NCBI GenBank assembly: GCA_030066685.1
Contig: JASJBF010000042.1
Coordinates: 1 to 53,034, forward strand
DNA from: Kiloniellales bacterium
GTDB taxonomy: Bacteria; Pseudomonadota; Alphaproteobacteria; Kiloniellales; JAKSBE01
Direction: 5' to 3'
Length of the DNA: 53,034 nt
Within the stretch, counting starts at the first letter, position 1. Every line of letters begins with the position of its first letter. Of the stretch, positions 16,906-26,270 are shown one piece after another. The notes beneath the pieces are model-generated. The model was not told the origin of the DNA. It ran no database searches and saw only the letters and a program-made list of their open reading frames with translations. A program made the position numbers and the translations under genes.

Positions 16906-17883
16906 ATGGACCTGACGTCGCCGGGCTTGCTCGAAGATCTGGAACGGACCCCGCTTCAGTTCGGTTATCCCCGGGTGGTCCGCTGGGTCCTCGTGATCGG
17001 CGGGACTCTCTCGCTCGGGTGCGCGCTCGTATCTCTGATCCCCGACTGTGTCGACTTTGCCAGCGGCACGCTTTGCCGACCGCTTCTCAACTACGCCGTG
17101 ATCGCGTTCTTCCTGGTCATGGCCGTCATTTCCTTTGCCTTCGCACTGCGCGGGGGTTGGGTTCTGACCCTGGACCCCGGGGGCGTGGAGATCAGGCGTT
17201 GGAACCAAGACCCGAGCCGAGTCTCCTGGGACCAGATCGCCGATGTCCGACGCAGCTTGAGCGGCAAGGTCGTTCTTTCGACCCGGGAGGGCCGGCAGAT
17301 CACGGCCTTCGATGCCAATATTGCCGCCGGCAAGGAGCTGGAAGCCTTCCTGTCCGGCGTGGCCTGGGTCGGCCGGCAGGTTCCTTTCGGCAGGCACGGG
17401 TTCGCCGAGGCCCTGCGGGCCGCGGTCCGCTCCACCACGCTCATCTTCAGGGCGCTGGCGCCCGACGAAAGCAAGCTGAGAAGCCGGGGATACGCCACCC
17501 TGATCGGCGTCTCGCTGCTGGTCGCAATGGTCGCCTTGCTCTTCGTCTTCGAGGTCGAGAGCCTTGCAACCCGGATCCTGTACAGCAGCCTGCTCCTCCT
17601 GGGCGCCTACCAGGCGCTCCATGCCTATTGGCTTGCGCGGCAAAAATACAGCAGCACCGTCGAGGTGACGCGCCACGGCGTGACCTCGCGTTCGCAGACC
17701 GGCGCGGCCACCTTTCTGTCCTGGGACGACTTGGCCGCCGCCGAGTTCGAAGAGACGGCCGCCGGCGTCGAGGTTCGAAGCGCCGATGGCAATCGGGTCC
17801 TGAAGATCGGCGAGCTGCAGTATGGCCCGATTTTCTGGCAGGCTTTCTGGCTGATGGGCGGTCCGGGGCCCCAGGATGCCTAG
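16906..17883 (+). CDS. membrane protein with two PH-like soluble parts, unknown
   Basis: A 325-residue protein with spans at about 26-47 and 63-83, then a soluble part (about 88-150) whose LTLDPGGVEIRRW...VSWDQIADV pattern is PH-domain-like, then two more spans (about 198-235), then a second such part (STVEVTRHGVTSRS...LSWDDLAAAEF). A duplicated layout of 2 spans plus a PH-like domain is inferred. Role unknown. Its end overlaps the start of the TPR gene by 8 bp, so the two are translationally coupled. Confidence 0.7.
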   Translation: MDLTSPGLLEDLERTPLQFGYPRVVRWVLVIGGTLSLGCALVSLIPDCVDFASGTLCRPLLNYAVIAFFLVMAVISFAFALRGGWVLTLDPGGVEIRRWNQDPSRVSWDQIADVRRSLSGKVVLSTREGRQITAFDANIAAGKELEAFLSGVAWVGRQVPFGRHGFAEALRAAVRSTTLIFRALAPDESKLRSRGYATLIGVSLLVAMVALLFVFEVESLATRILYSSLLLLGAYQALHAYWLARQKYSSTVEVTRHGVTSRSQTGAATFLSWDDLAAAEFEETAAGVEVRSADGNRVLKIGELQYGPIFWQAFWLMGGPGPQDA

Positions 17884-19300
17884 GTGGAGACCGTCTTCGG
17901 TCGCGCCGCTGATGGCGCTGCTGCTTATCCTGCCGGGCTTCGGCGCCCCGGCGACGGCGACACCCGACAAGCGGGTCCTGATCGAGACGCTGAGGCAGCG
18001 CGACTTCGCGGCGCTCGAGGCCCAACTTGGCGCGCTGCTGTCGGCCTACGAGGCCGGCAGTACCAGCGACGTGCCGCTCGACGTAGCCTTCAGTGCCTTC
18101 GGGAACAGTGCACCCGAGCTGGAGCCGCACCTGGACGCCTGGGTCGCGGCGCACCCTGAGTCCGGCGCGGCACGCCTCGCCCGTGGCGTCTTCCACAGCT
18201 CGGTCGGCTGGCATCTCCGGGGCGCGCGGACCGCCGCCCGAACGCGGGACGAAAGCTTGGCGCGGATGCGCGCCCGCTTCGCGCAGGCCGAGGCCGACCT
18301 GGCGGCCGCGATCGCCCGGAACCCCCGCCTGGCGCCGGCCTACGATCATCTGATCGGCATCCACATGGCGCGGAAGCGGGAAAGCGACCTCCACCGGGTC
18401 TTTCGCCAGGGCATCGCGGCCAACCCCGATTCGATCGAGATACGCTTCGCCTACTACTACAGCCTGCGGCCGCGCTGGAATCGCGGCTCGGCTGCCGTCG
18501 CCCTCTTCGAGATCTGGCTGGAGATCCAGCTGCTCGAACTCCAGGTCGAGGAGCGGCCGCAGCTCCGTCCGCTGCTGGGCTACTACCACGCCGCGCGGGG
18601 CGACCGCGCGACCTGGAACGGCGACCACGAGGCCGCCCTCGCGCACTATCGCGAGGCCGTCGAGGCCGGGGATTTCTGGCAATTCCACTATCTTCTGGGC
18701 CGGAGTCTCTACCGCTTGAAGCGCTACGACGCCGCGCTCGCCAGCTTCGATCGCGCGCTCGAGCTGCGGCCCCAGGTCGCCAACAGCCACCACCACCGCG
18801 CCAAGGCCCTGCGCAAGCTGGGCCGCCTGGAGGACGCGCTGAAAGGCTGGGACCAGGCTCTGGCGCTCGACCCGATGGACCCCGGCGTCCTGGTGCAACA
18901 GGCCTATGCCCTGCGCCAAGCCGGCCGGACCGAAGACGCCCTGGCCAACCTCGAGCGGGCCATGGTCTACGGCGACCTGGACCAGAGCGTGCGCTCGGCG
19001 CGCGGCCGCCTCTTCCTCTACGACCTGGAGGATCCGGAGCGCGCCCGGGAGGACCTGGCCTTCGCCCGGGACGCCGACCCGCGGGACAGCGCCAAGCTCT
19101 ACGACTACGGCTTGGCGCTCTATCGGCTTTGGGACTGCCGCTGCCTCGAGGTCTTCGAAGCCTACCTTTCGCGCTGCCTCGAGGGGCAGCGCTGCGGCCA
19201 GTCCGAGCGGCTCTGGGTCGGGCAAGCCCTGCCGCAGATCCGCGGCTACTGCGCGGACAAGGACCAGGTCTCCGCCTTCCCGCCGGAGGACCACGGTTAG
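17876..19300 (+). CDS. TPR-repeat protein with signal peptide (DUF4034-like)
   Basis: A 474-residue exported protein. N-terminal signal (LMALLLILPGFG, cleavage near APATA), then a domain of about 250 residues rich in aromatic and acidic residues, resembling DUF4034, then about four or five TPR units (AHYREAVEAGDFWQFHYLLGR onward, ERALELRPQ, QALALDP, FARDADP). Two Cys pairs near the C-terminus (CRCLE..., CLEGQRC, YC) might form disulfides. TPRs point to a scaffold role in a periplasmic complex. It starts inside the last codons of the preceding membrane protein gene, which implies a joint function. Confidence 0.75.
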   Translation: MPRWRPSSVAPLMALLLILPGFGAPATATPDKRVLIETLRQRDFAALEAQLGALLSAYEAGSTSDVPLDVAFSAFGNSAPELEPHLDAWVAAHPESGAARLARGVFHSSVGWHLRGARTAARTRDESLARMRARFAQAEADLAAAIARNPRLAPAYDHLIGIHMARKRESDLHRVFRQGIAANPDSIEIRFAYYYSLRPRWNRGSAAVALFEIWLEIQLLELQVEERPQLRPLLGYYHAARGDRATWNGDHEAALAHYREAVEAGDFWQFHYLLGRSLYRLKRYDAALASFDRALELRPQVANSHHHRAKALRKLGRLEDALKGWDQALALDPMDPGVLVQQAYALRQAGRTEDALANLERAMVYGDLDQSVRSARGRLFLYDLEDPERAREDLAFARDADPRDSAKLYDYGLALYRLWDCRCLEVFEAYLSRCLEGQRCGQSERLWVGQALPQIRGYCADKDQVSAFPPEDHG

Positions 19301-19303
19301 CCC

Positions 19304-19349
19304 GGTCTCGGACCGCGCCGCGTACGGCGCGGCGGTCGCGTTCGAGACC
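19304..19349 (+). terminator. strong hairpin after TPR gene
   Basis: Immediately after the stop codon, GGTCTCG (19304-19310) pairs with CGAGACC (19343-19349), and inside it CCGCGCCG (19313-19320) pairs with CGGCGCGG (19325-19332) over a CGTA loop. No U-run follows, so termination would not be classic. Confidence 0.5.
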
Positions 19350-19468
19350 GCCGTCCCTTGCAAATTTGGGGTCGTTTCCGCAGGTCTCCCTCCCTAAAAT
19401 GCCGCCCTCCACCGGGCCCGAAGCCCGGGGGCAAGAAGAAAAGGCGGCGCGGGGAGAAAGCTGTTCCG

Positions 19469-21553
19469 ATGAAGATCAAGGGCAAGACCGTCCTGGTCTG
19501 CGACTGCGAGGCGACCATGCCGCTGGAGGGCGCCGGGCTGGCCAAGGCCTGCGCGGCCGCCGGGGCCGAGGGCGCGCCGGAGCTGCAGACCCAGCTCTGC
19601 CGGGCCCAGCTCGGCAACTTCCAGCAGGCGATCCTGGGCGAGGACCCGGTCCTGGTCGCCTGCACCCAGGAGGCGCCGCTCTTCGCCGAGGTCGCCGCCG
19701 AGGACAACCCCCAGGCCGAGCTCGCCTTCACCAACATCCGGGAGCGCGCCGGCTGGTCCGAGGAGGCTGAGGCCGCGGGGCCCAAGATCGCCGCGCTCCT
19801 GGCCGAGGCCGCGCTCGAGGTCGCCCCGACGCCTGGCGTGTCCTTCGAGTCGGGCGGAGTCTGCCTGGTCTACGGCCGCGACGAGCAGGCCATCGAGGCG
19901 GCCAAGCAGCTGGCCGGCCGTCTGGAGGTCACGGTCCTGCTGAGCGAGCCGGAGGAGGTCGCCGCGCCGCGGATCATGGACGTGCCGGTGTTCCGCGGCA
20001 GCATCGCCCAGGCCAAGGGTCACCTGGGCAAGTTCGGGATCACCGTCAACGGCTACGCCCCGGCCAAGGCCGCCTCGCGCCGCTACCTGGCCTTCGAGGC
20101 GCCGCGCGACAACGCCTTCTCGGAGTGCGACCTGATCCTCGACCTGACCGGCGGGACTCCGCTGTTCCAGTCCCACGGGCGGCGCGACGGCTACCTGCGG
20201 CCGGATCCGGGCAACCCGGCGGCGGTGCAGAAGGCGCTTTTCGAGATCGCCGAGCTGGTCGGCGAGTTCGAGAAGCCCCGCTACATCGACTACGACGCCG
20301 CGATCTGCGCCCACGGCCGCAGCCGCAAGACCGGCTGCACCCGCTGCCTCGACCTCTGCCCCCTTGGCGCGATCGCGCCCGACGGCGACGCGGTCGCCAT
20401 CGACCCCTTCGTCTGCGCCGGCTGCGGCGCCTGCGCCAGCGTCTGTCCGACCGGGGCGGCGACCTACCAGCTGCCGCCGGTCGAGAGCCTGTTCCAGCGC
20501 CTCAAGACCCTGCTGTCTGCCTACCGGGCGGCCAGCGGCGGGAACCCCGCGCTGCTGGTCCACGACGGCCGCCACGGCGAGGAGCTGATCTCGCTGATGG
20601 CGCGCTTCGGCCGCGGCCTGCCGGCCCGGGTCCTGCCCTTCGCGGTCAACGAGGTGACCCAGCTCGGCTTCGACGCCCTGGCGGCGGCCCTGGCCTACGG
20701 CGCCGAGCAGGTCGTGCTCCTGGTCGGCCCGGACAAGGCGGGCGAGCTGACCGGCCTGGCCCAGCAGGTCGGCCTGGCGGAGACGGTGCTCGCCGGCCTC
20801 GGCTACGGCGGCGGGCGGATCCACCTGATCGACGCGCCGGACCCCGAGGCGGTCGAGGCCCGGCTCCACGGCCTGGAGACCCGTTCGGAGATGCCGGCGG
20901 GGAGCTTCCTGCCCCTGGGCGGCAAGCGGAGCCGCAGCCTGCTGGCCCTGCGCCAGCTCCACGACGAGGCGCCGACGCCGGTCGAGATCCTGCCGCTGCC
21001 CGAGGGCGCGCCCTTCGGGTCGATCGAGGTCGACACCGAGGGCTGCACGCTTTGCCTGGCCTGCGTCGGGGCCTGCCCGACCGGCGCGCTGCTGGACGAC
21101 CCCGAGCGGCCCTGGCTGGGCTTCAACGAGTCGGCCTGCGTCCAGTGCGGGCTCTGCCGCAACACCTGTCCGGAGAGCGTGATTGCGCTGAAGCCGCAGA
21201 TCAACTTCACCGGCGCGGCCCAGGGCGCGGTGACCCTCAACGAGGCCGAGCCCTTCAACTGCATCCGCTGCGGCAAGCCCTTCGGCGTCGCCCGCTCGAT
21301 CGAGCGCATCGTCGAGCGTCTGGCCGGCCAGCACTCGATGTTCCTCGAGGGCGACCAGGTCGAGCGGATCATGATGTGCGAGGACTGCCGGGTCGTGGTC
21401 CAGTTCGACGCCCCGGACGCGCCCTTCAAGGGCGCCGAGCGGCCGCAGCCGCGGACCACCGACGACTACCTGCGCGAGCGCGAGATCGAGGAGGCCCGGG
21501 CCGAGGTGCTGGCGAAGCGGGACAAGGGCGGCCCCGGCGACGACGACGCCTGA
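19469..21553 (+). CDS. poly-ferredoxin: multi-[4Fe-4S] electron transfer protein
   Basis: A 694-residue cytosolic protein from the ATG at 19469 (MKIKGKTVLVCDCEAT). It carries four ferredoxin Cys motifs: CTRCLDLCP and CAGCGACASVCP in the middle, CTLCLACVGACP and CVQCGLCRNTCP toward the end. Near the end, CIRCGKPF and MMCEDCR add two Cys pairs. Between them are helical parts without clear catalytic motifs. In alphaproteobacteria, such 4Fe-4S proteins often lie in formate dehydrogenase/DUF3305-DUF3306 clusters as electron adaptors; no such partner is present here. A long antisense open frame covers the gene but is an artefact of high GC. An isolated gene with its own leader. Confidence 0.8.
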   Translation: MKIKGKTVLVCDCEATMPLEGAGLAKACAAAGAEGAPELQTQLCRAQLGNFQQAILGEDPVLVACTQEAPLFAEVAAEDNPQAELAFTNIRERAGWSEEAEAAGPKIAALLAEAALEVAPTPGVSFESGGVCLVYGRDEQAIEAAKQLAGRLEVTVLLSEPEEVAAPRIMDVPVFRGSIAQAKGHLGKFGITVNGYAPAKAASRRYLAFEAPRDNAFSECDLILDLTGGTPLFQSHGRRDGYLRPDPGNPAAVQKALFEIAELVGEFEKPRYIDYDAAICAHGRSRKTGCTRCLDLCPLGAIAPDGDAVAIDPFVCAGCGACASVCPTGAATYQLPPVESLFQRLKTLLSAYRAASGGNPALLVHDGRHGEELISLMARFGRGLPARVLPFAVNEVTQLGFDALAAALAYGAEQVVLLVGPDKAGELTGLAQQVGLAETVLAGLGYGGGRIHLIDAPDPEAVEARLHGLETRSEMPAGSFLPLGGKRSRSLLALRQLHDEAPTPVEILPLPEGAPFGSIEVDTEGCTLCLACVGACPTGALLDDPERPWLGFNESACVQCGLCRNTCPESVIALKPQINFTGAAQGAVTLNEAEPFNCIRCGKPFGVARSIERIVERLAGQHSMFLEGDQVERIMMCEDCRVVVQFDAPDAPFKGAERPQPRTTDDYLREREIEEARAEVLAKRDKGGPGDDDA

Positions 21554-21815
21554 ACCCGCGGGCGGCTGACCCGGCGCGCGCCTTGTGGTAGTCTCGGGGC
21601 AAGAACGACAGGTCGCCCGCAAGACCGGACGCTGCCGACTCCAGGCCGAAGCCGAGCCGACCCGAGGGTTTCGGTGCGGCCCGCAGTGGCCCCGGGTCGA
21701 GGCAGCCCGCCGTCACGAAGAGAACCCCTGCCGCAGGATGCGGGGGGCGAGGCCGGCGACGAGGGGAGAAGCGAGCTCGGGGATCCGACGTGCCGACGAC
21801 GCCGGGGAGGGCATC

Positions 21816-22955
21816 GTGCGCGTTGACCCCTACAGCGAGGCCTCCGACCGCCTGGTCCGGTCGATCTACGGCACCCTCACCGGCAGCGGGCTCTGGCCCG
21901 GGGTCCTGGAGGAGCTCTGCCAGGTCTTCGAGGCCCGCGGCTCCATGCTCACCGACCACAACTTCGGCAGCCGCAGCGGCGCGATCCGCTTCCAGTGCGA
22001 TCACTTCGACGACACGGTCCTGGAGACCTACAGCAAGCGGATGTGCAGCCGGAACCCCTGGCTGCATTCCGACCTGCCCTACCGGCCGCAGTCGGTGATC
22101 CTGGGCACCGAGATCCTGCCCGAGGCCGAGCTCACCCGATCGGAGTTCTATCGGGAGTACCTGCATCCCCTGGGCCTGAAGCATCGTCTCTGCGGGGTGA
22201 TCCAGCGCAACGGCATGGACATCCGCTTCCTCGCCATCCTGCGCGCGCCGCAGCAGCCCGCCTTCGCCGAGGCGGACAAGGCGCGGCTCCGGAGACTGCT
22301 GCCGCACTTCCAGCAGGCCTTTGACCTGCGCCGCGACATCCAGCGGGAGCGGAGCGACCGCGAGGCCCTTCTCGAGGTCCTGGACCACGTCCCGGTGGCC
22401 TGCATGCTGGTCAACCCGGGCGGCGCGCTGCACTTCGTTAACGGCGCCGCGGCGCGGCTGCTCGAACGCCGCGACGGCCTGATGCGGCGCGCCGGCGGCC
22501 TTTCCGCCGGCTCCGGGCGGCTCTCGGCCCAGCTGCGTGCCGCGATCGCCAAGGTCGCGGCCGCGCGTCCGACGGCGAGCCAGACCCCGGGCGAGCACTT
22601 CGTCGTTTCCCGCCCCTCGGGCCGGCCGCCGCTCCTGCTGTCGCTGCTGCCGATCCTGCAAAGTCAGATCGGCCGCGGCGCGCACCCCGAAACGCTGGTC
22701 GCGATCCTGACCAAGGACCCCGAGGGCGACCAGCTGGAGTCGGTCGAGACCTTCGCCAAGGCCTACGACCTGACCGAGGCCGAGGCCCGTCTGATCGGCC
22801 TGCTCGCCGCGGGCAGCGGGCTCTTCGAGGCGGCCGCAACCCTTGGCGTCACCCGCAACACCGCGCGCACCCACATGCGCCACATCTACGCCAAGGTCGG
22901 CGCCCACCGCCAGGCCGACCTGATCCGCCTGCTCGCCAAGCTGGGCTCGGCCTGA
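21816..22955 (+). CDS. LuxR-type transcriptional regulator with PAS-like sensor
   Basis: A 379-residue regulator. GTG start at 21816 is preceded by GGGGAGGG. The N-terminal half (about 1-220) is a helical/alpha-beta sensor, then a PAS-like segment beginning EALLEVLDHVPVACMLVNPGG, then a linker and the C-terminal LuxR helix-turn-helix (TEAEARLIGLLAAG..., then LGVTRNTARTHMRHIYAKVG). The recognition helix is in TRNTARTHM. This architecture is common in alphaproteobacteria; the ligand is unknown. The longer open frame from 21585 is not adopted as its first 77 codons lack a ribosome site. The IS element is inserted 22 bp after the stop. Confidence 0.85.
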   Translation: MRVDPYSEASDRLVRSIYGTLTGSGLWPGVLEELCQVFEARGSMLTDHNFGSRSGAIRFQCDHFDDTVLETYSKRMCSRNPWLHSDLPYRPQSVILGTEILPEAELTRSEFYREYLHPLGLKHRLCGVIQRNGMDIRFLAILRAPQQPAFAEADKARLRRLLPHFQQAFDLRRDIQRERSDREALLEVLDHVPVACMLVNPGGALHFVNGAAARLLERRDGLMRRAGGLSAGSGRLSAQLRAAIAKVAAARPTASQTPGEHFVVSRPSGRPPLLLSLLPILQSQIGRGAHPETLVAILTKDPEGDQLESVETFAKAYDLTEAEARLIGLLAAGSGLFEAAATLGVTRNTARTHMRHIYAKVGAHRQADLIRLLAKLGSA

Positions 22956-22990
22956 GGCCGAGGCCGCCTCACCCCTAGAGCGTCGCGCTT

Positions 22991-23521
22991 TTAATCGTAT
23001 GCATATCCTGCAGCGTTGAAGAAGTTCCAGCATTCCTGGTCTGGGAAGAGGCAGCAGATATCGCCGAGGGTCCGCCAGAGGGCTTCGATGGTTCTGGCTT
23101 CGGCCTTTCTGAGGTGAGCTTTGAGCTTTGCGAAGGCCATCTCGATGGGGTTGAGATCTGGCGAGTAGGGCGGCAGGAAGAGGAACCAGGCGCCTTTGTC
23201 TTTGAGGCACTGGCTGGCCTTGGGGCTCTTGTGGCTGGAGAGGTTGTCGAGGATGACGACATCGCCCGGCTTGAGGGTTGGGGCGAGCTGGGTCTGGATG
23301 TAGCACTCGAAGGCGGCCTTGTGGATCGGGCCGTCGAGCAGCCAGGGGGCTGTCAGGCCATCGCATCTGAGGCCAGCAATGAAGGTCTGGGTGCGCCAGT
23401 GGCCGAAGGGCGCCGTCGCCCGCAGGCGCTGGCCACGGCGTGCGCGGCCGCGCCGGCGGGTCATTTTGGTGGTGGTCGAGGTCTCGTCAAGGAAGACCAA
23501 GCGATGGGGCTCGAGCCGCAT
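22991..23521 (-). CDS. IS630 transposase catalytic frame (orfB, DDE)
   Basis: The catalytic part has the three acidic residues of the DDE fold: Asp in FLDETSTT, Asp in [11 protein letters not shown], and Glu in [14 protein letters not shown]. The region from 23521 is the first Met; the frame itself stays open back to the A7 tract at 23600-23606, where it joins orfA. With orfA it makes a transposase of about 330 residues, normal for the family. The stop (TAA, 22991-22993) is within the left terminal repeat region. Confidence 0.85.
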   Translation of the reverse strand: MRLEPHRLVFLDETSTTTKMTRRRGRARRGQRLRATAPFGHWRTQTFIAGLRCDGLTAPWLLDGPIHKAAFECYIQTQLAPTLKPGDVVILDNLSSHKSPKASQCLKDKGAWFLFLPPYSPDLNPIEMAFAKLKAHLRKAEARTIEALWRTLGDICCLFPDQECWNFFNAAGYAYD

Positions 23522-23555
23522 GCGAGGCTGGCGATGAGCCCTCCAGAGACGGCGT

Positions 23556-23948
23556 TTACGCCTGACCTCGGTGCGTTCGCTCTCCTCGGCCAGCAGCGAT
23601 TTTTTTATATGTCAGGCCCTGCCGGCGCAGAAAGCGCGAGAGCGAGCCCGGGTGAACGATCACGCCATGCTCGGCCTGCAAGGCGGCCGCGAGCTCCGGC
23701 ATGGTGACGTCCGGCCGCGCCGCCACGCAAGACATCAGGAAGTCCCGATAGGGCGCCAGTTTGCCGCTGCCCAGCGGCCGGCCCTGCCGCGCCGGACGTG
23801 CCGAGCCCGTCGCCTCGACCCGCCCAGCCAGCTTCACCGCAAAGCTGGGGCTCACATCGAAATGACGCGCCGCCGCGCGCCGCGAATGACCGGCCGCTAT
23901 CAAGCCGTAAACCCGCTCCCGCAGGTCCAAGGAATAGCTCTTGCCCAT
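23556..23948 (-). CDS. IS630 transposase N-terminal frame (orfA)
   Basis: A 130-residue frame starting [17 protein letters not shown], a winged helix of the IS630 family ([18 protein letters not shown]). It ends soon after ...RRQGLTYKK, where a run of seven As (T7 at 23600-23606 on the plus strand) separates it from the catalytic frame. Moving by one base at this tract gives the family's usual KKSLLA continuation. Slippage at A7 is a known way to make IS630 transposase, but a one-base insertion inactivating the element is equally possible. Confidence 0.85.
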   Translation of the reverse strand: MGKSYSLDLRERVYGLIAAGHSRRAAARHFDVSPSFAVKLAGRVEATGSARPARQGRPLGSGKLAPYRDFLMSCVAARPDVTMPELAAALQAEHGVIVHPGSLSRFLRRQGLTYKKIAAGRGERTHRGQA

Positions 23949-24291
23949 GATCCACCTCCAACTAGGGTGAATCACACTTCGCCCCAAAAGGAAATCCCTC
24001 AACGATTCCCAATTAAGGCGTGGCGCTCTAGCGGTGAAAAGCGGGGGGATCGGCCTCACCCTTGGGGAGGATCGCTCGGCCCCCGGGGCTCGCACCGCGG
24101 CGGCAGGGTAAACCGCCGGGGCGTCCCGCTGCGGAGCGATGCCGGGGCCGGCCCCCGGGGCCTAGACTCCCAGCCTCGGCCACGTGTCCGCAGAGCCAAG
24201 AGGGCGTCGGCCGAAAGCCGCAGGGCAAATCTGTGCCGATCGCGCCTGATCCGCCGCGGCGCGAACAACAGACTCTAGGGAGGCAAGAGAC

Positions 24292-25542
24292 GTGGCAAAG
24301 ACAGCTTTCACCGTGGATTTCAACAAGTGGCCCGAAGAGGACGAGATCAAGACCCACAACCGCTGGCATCCGGATATTCCAATGGTCGAGTCGTTCAAGC
24401 CCGGCGACGAGTTTCGGGTCGAGTGCTACGACTGGACCGGCGGGCAGATCAAGAACGACGACAACGCCAACGACGTGCGCGACGTCGACCTGACCAAGGT
24501 CCACTACCTGAGCGGCCCCTTTGCCGTTGACGGCGCCGAGCCCGGCGACCTTCTTGTCGTGGATCTGCTCGACATCGGCTATCTGCCCGACTCGGCATGG
24601 GGTTTCACCGGAATTTTCTCCAAGGAGAACGGTGGTGGCTTTCTTACCGAGCACTACCCTGAAGCGAGAAAGGCCTGCTGGGACTTCCATGGTATCTATA
24701 CCTCATCCCGCCACATTCCCGGCGTCAGATGGCCCGGCATCATCCATCCGGGGCTGATCGGATGCCTTCCCGATCGCAATCTGCTCGAGACCGCGAACAG
24801 TCGGGAAGCCGACCTCCTGGGGACGGACCCACATCGGGTACCACCGCTTTTGGCTCCGCCCTATGCGGATACGGCGCTGATGGGCCAAATGTCAGGCGCC
24901 AAAGCGGACTCCGCCGCCGCAGAGGCATGGCGCACTGTCCCGCCGCGCGAGCACGGCGGCAACTGTGACATCAAGAACCTGTCGCGCGGCTCTCGCATCT
25001 ACTTCCCGGTCTACGTCAACGGCGGCGGGCTGTCGATGGGCGACATCCACTGGTCGCAGGGCGATGGCGAAATCACCTTCTGCGGTGCCATCGAGATGGC
25101 TGGATGGATCGATATCGGGGTCGACCTGATCAAGGGCGGCGTGGAGAAGTACGCTGTCACGAATCCGATCTTCATGCCGAGCCGAGTCGAGCCCCAGTTC
25201 TCCGAGTATCTAGTCTTCGAAGGGATCTCGGTCGACGAGCACACCGGCGAGCAGTACTACCTCGACGCCCATGTGGCCTATCGTCGGGCATGTCTGAATG
25301 CGGTCGAGTACATGAAGAAGTTCGGCTATGACGGCGAGCAAGCTTACATGATACTTGGTACCGCGCCGGTCGAAGGCCGGATCAGCGGCATCGTCGACAT
25401 TCCGAATGCCTGCTGCACGGTTGCAGTCCCCACGGAGATCTTCGAGTTCGATATCCGACCGACCGCGGACGGTCCGACGGTGCAGGTGCCTAAGTCCCAC
25501 GTCGCCAAGACCAGCCCAGAGCACCAGTTTACGGGAAGCTGA
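24292..25542 (+). CDS. fmdA: formamidase / acetamidase family
   Basis: A 416-residue FmdA/AmdA protein that hydrolyses formamide (EC 3.5.1.49) or acetamide to ammonia and the acid in the cytoplasm. Its size is close to FmdA of Methylophilus (407). Typical stretches are GFTGIF, GIIHPGLIGCLPD, HGGNCDIKNLSRGSR, LSMGDIHWSQGDGEI and IPNACCTVAVP. Start is GTG at 24292 with AGGGAGG just before. It leads a cluster with an AmiS/UreI channel and fmdB, the standard amide uptake and hydrolysis set. Its upstream region is only 264 bp from an IS630 insertion. Regulators such as FmdR are not visible. Confidence 0.93.
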   Translation: MAKTAFTVDFNKWPEEDEIKTHNRWHPDIPMVESFKPGDEFRVECYDWTGGQIKNDDNANDVRDVDLTKVHYLSGPFAVDGAEPGDLLVVDLLDIGYLPDSAWGFTGIFSKENGGGFLTEHYPEARKACWDFHGIYTSSRHIPGVRWPGIIHPGLIGCLPDRNLLETANSREADLLGTDPHRVPPLLAPPYADTALMGQMSGAKADSAAAEAWRTVPPREHGGNCDIKNLSRGSRIYFPVYVNGGGLSMGDIHWSQGDGEITFCGAIEMAGWIDIGVDLIKGGVEKYAVTNPIFMPSRVEPQFSEYLVFEGISVDEHTGEQYYLDAHVAYRRACLNAVEYMKKFGYDGEQAYMILGTAPVEGRISGIVDIPNACCTVAVPTEIFEFDIRPTADGPTVQVPKSHVAKTSPEHQFTGS

Positions 25543-25550
25543 TCGAGGGG

Positions 25551-25578
25551 AAGGGATATCGCGCACGCGATATCCCTT
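25551..25578. terminator. perfect palindrome after fmdA
   Basis: AAGGGATATCGCG (25551-25563) and CGCGATATCCCTT (25566-25578) pair over CA, a 13-bp stem if fully closed. It lies 9 bp after the fmdA stop and 113 bp before the channel gene. No U-run, so it might be an attenuator, an mRNA-stability element or a dimer-binding operator. Confidence 0.55.
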
Positions 25579-25691
25579 TCGATGTTCCTGAAAGCACAGG
25601 TGCTTCGGCCAGTCGCGTGGAAGTCCCTGTGCGCGGCCGACAGCGCTGACGGTATTTCGGGTCAGTCGCAGACGCGTGGGAGGAAACGACG

Positions 25692-26234
25692 ATGTTGTTG
25701 GGGATGGTACTGCTTTACGTCGGCGCCGTTCTGTTCTGTAACGGCCTTTGGGTCCTGGGGCGAATCGGCGACCGGGAGATCACCGTTATCAATGTCTTTG
25801 TCGGCTTCATCACCCTGATCGCCGCGCTCTACCTGGCCTTCGGGCCCGGCGCCGACGCGGGCTCCATACAGGCTGCGGCCTATACCCTGCTGTTCACCTT
25901 CACCTACCTTTGGGTGGCCTGGAACCGCTGGAACGGCGCCGACGGCCGCGGGCTGGGCTGGTTCTGCTTCTTCGTCGGGGTCACCGTGGTGCCGATCTTC
26001 CTGATCGCCCTGGGCGACGCGGTCTCACTCTGGGACTGGTGGTTCGCGATCTGCTGGGGCTCCTGGGCGGTGCTCTGGCTGCTGTTCTGGGCGCTGCTGG
26101 CGCTGCAGAAGGAGAACCTGACCCGCTTCACCGGCACGCTCTGCTCCCTGCAGGGCGTCTACACGGGCTGGATCCCCGGCTTCCTGCTGCTGAACGGCTG
26201 GATCGGGCCTCTGGCCGAAGCCGGCGGAGTCTGA
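25692..26234 (+). CDS. AmiS/UreI-family amide channel
   Basis: A 180-residue inner-membrane protein with about six helices, starting MLLGMVLLYVGAVLFCNGLWVLG, the signature opening of the AmiS/UreI family. Such channels let short-chain amides or urea pass. Ribosome site GGGAGG precedes the ATG. Placement between fmdA and fmdB makes it the likely formamide/acetamide entry channel of the module. Confidence 0.9.
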   Translation: MLLGMVLLYVGAVLFCNGLWVLGRIGDREITVINVFVGFITLIAALYLAFGPGADAGSIQAAAYTLLFTFTYLWVAWNRWNGADGRGLGWFCFFVGVTVVPIFLIALGDAVSLWDWWFAICWGSWAVLWLLFWALLALQKENLTRFTGTLCSLQGVYTGWIPGFLLLNGWIGPLAEAGGV

Positions 26235-26270
26235 AGCGGAGCCGACACGACAGGAAAGGAGACCGGCGTC

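Larger units (their letters stand above)
22978..24028 (-). mobile_element. IS630-family insertion sequence (about 1.05 kb)
   Basis: Terminal inverted repeats are GAGCGTCGCGCTTTTAAT at the left end and, on the other strand from the right end, GAGCGCCACGCCTTAATT (about 14 of 18 identical). TA at 22976-22977 and 24029-24030 is the expected target-site duplication. Inside are two minus-strand transposase frames joined at an A7 tract. It sits between the LuxR-type gene and the fmdA promoter region, 264 bp upstream of fmdA. Confidence 0.9.

Noticed and set aside
17447-19412. Long antisense open frames over the TPR gene
   Set aside because: Same GC effect; the plus-strand gene has a signal peptide and repeats, the antisense products are Arg/Pro-rich.
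19394-21622. A 742-codon antisense open frame over the poly-ferredoxin gene
   Set aside because: It is the complement of a gene with four ferredoxin motifs; high GC suppresses stops on the other strand, and its product has no motifs or ribosome site.
21426-23366. A 646-codon minus frame across the LuxR gene and the IS
   Set aside because: It crosses an IS boundary and overlaps real genes; a by-product of GC bias.
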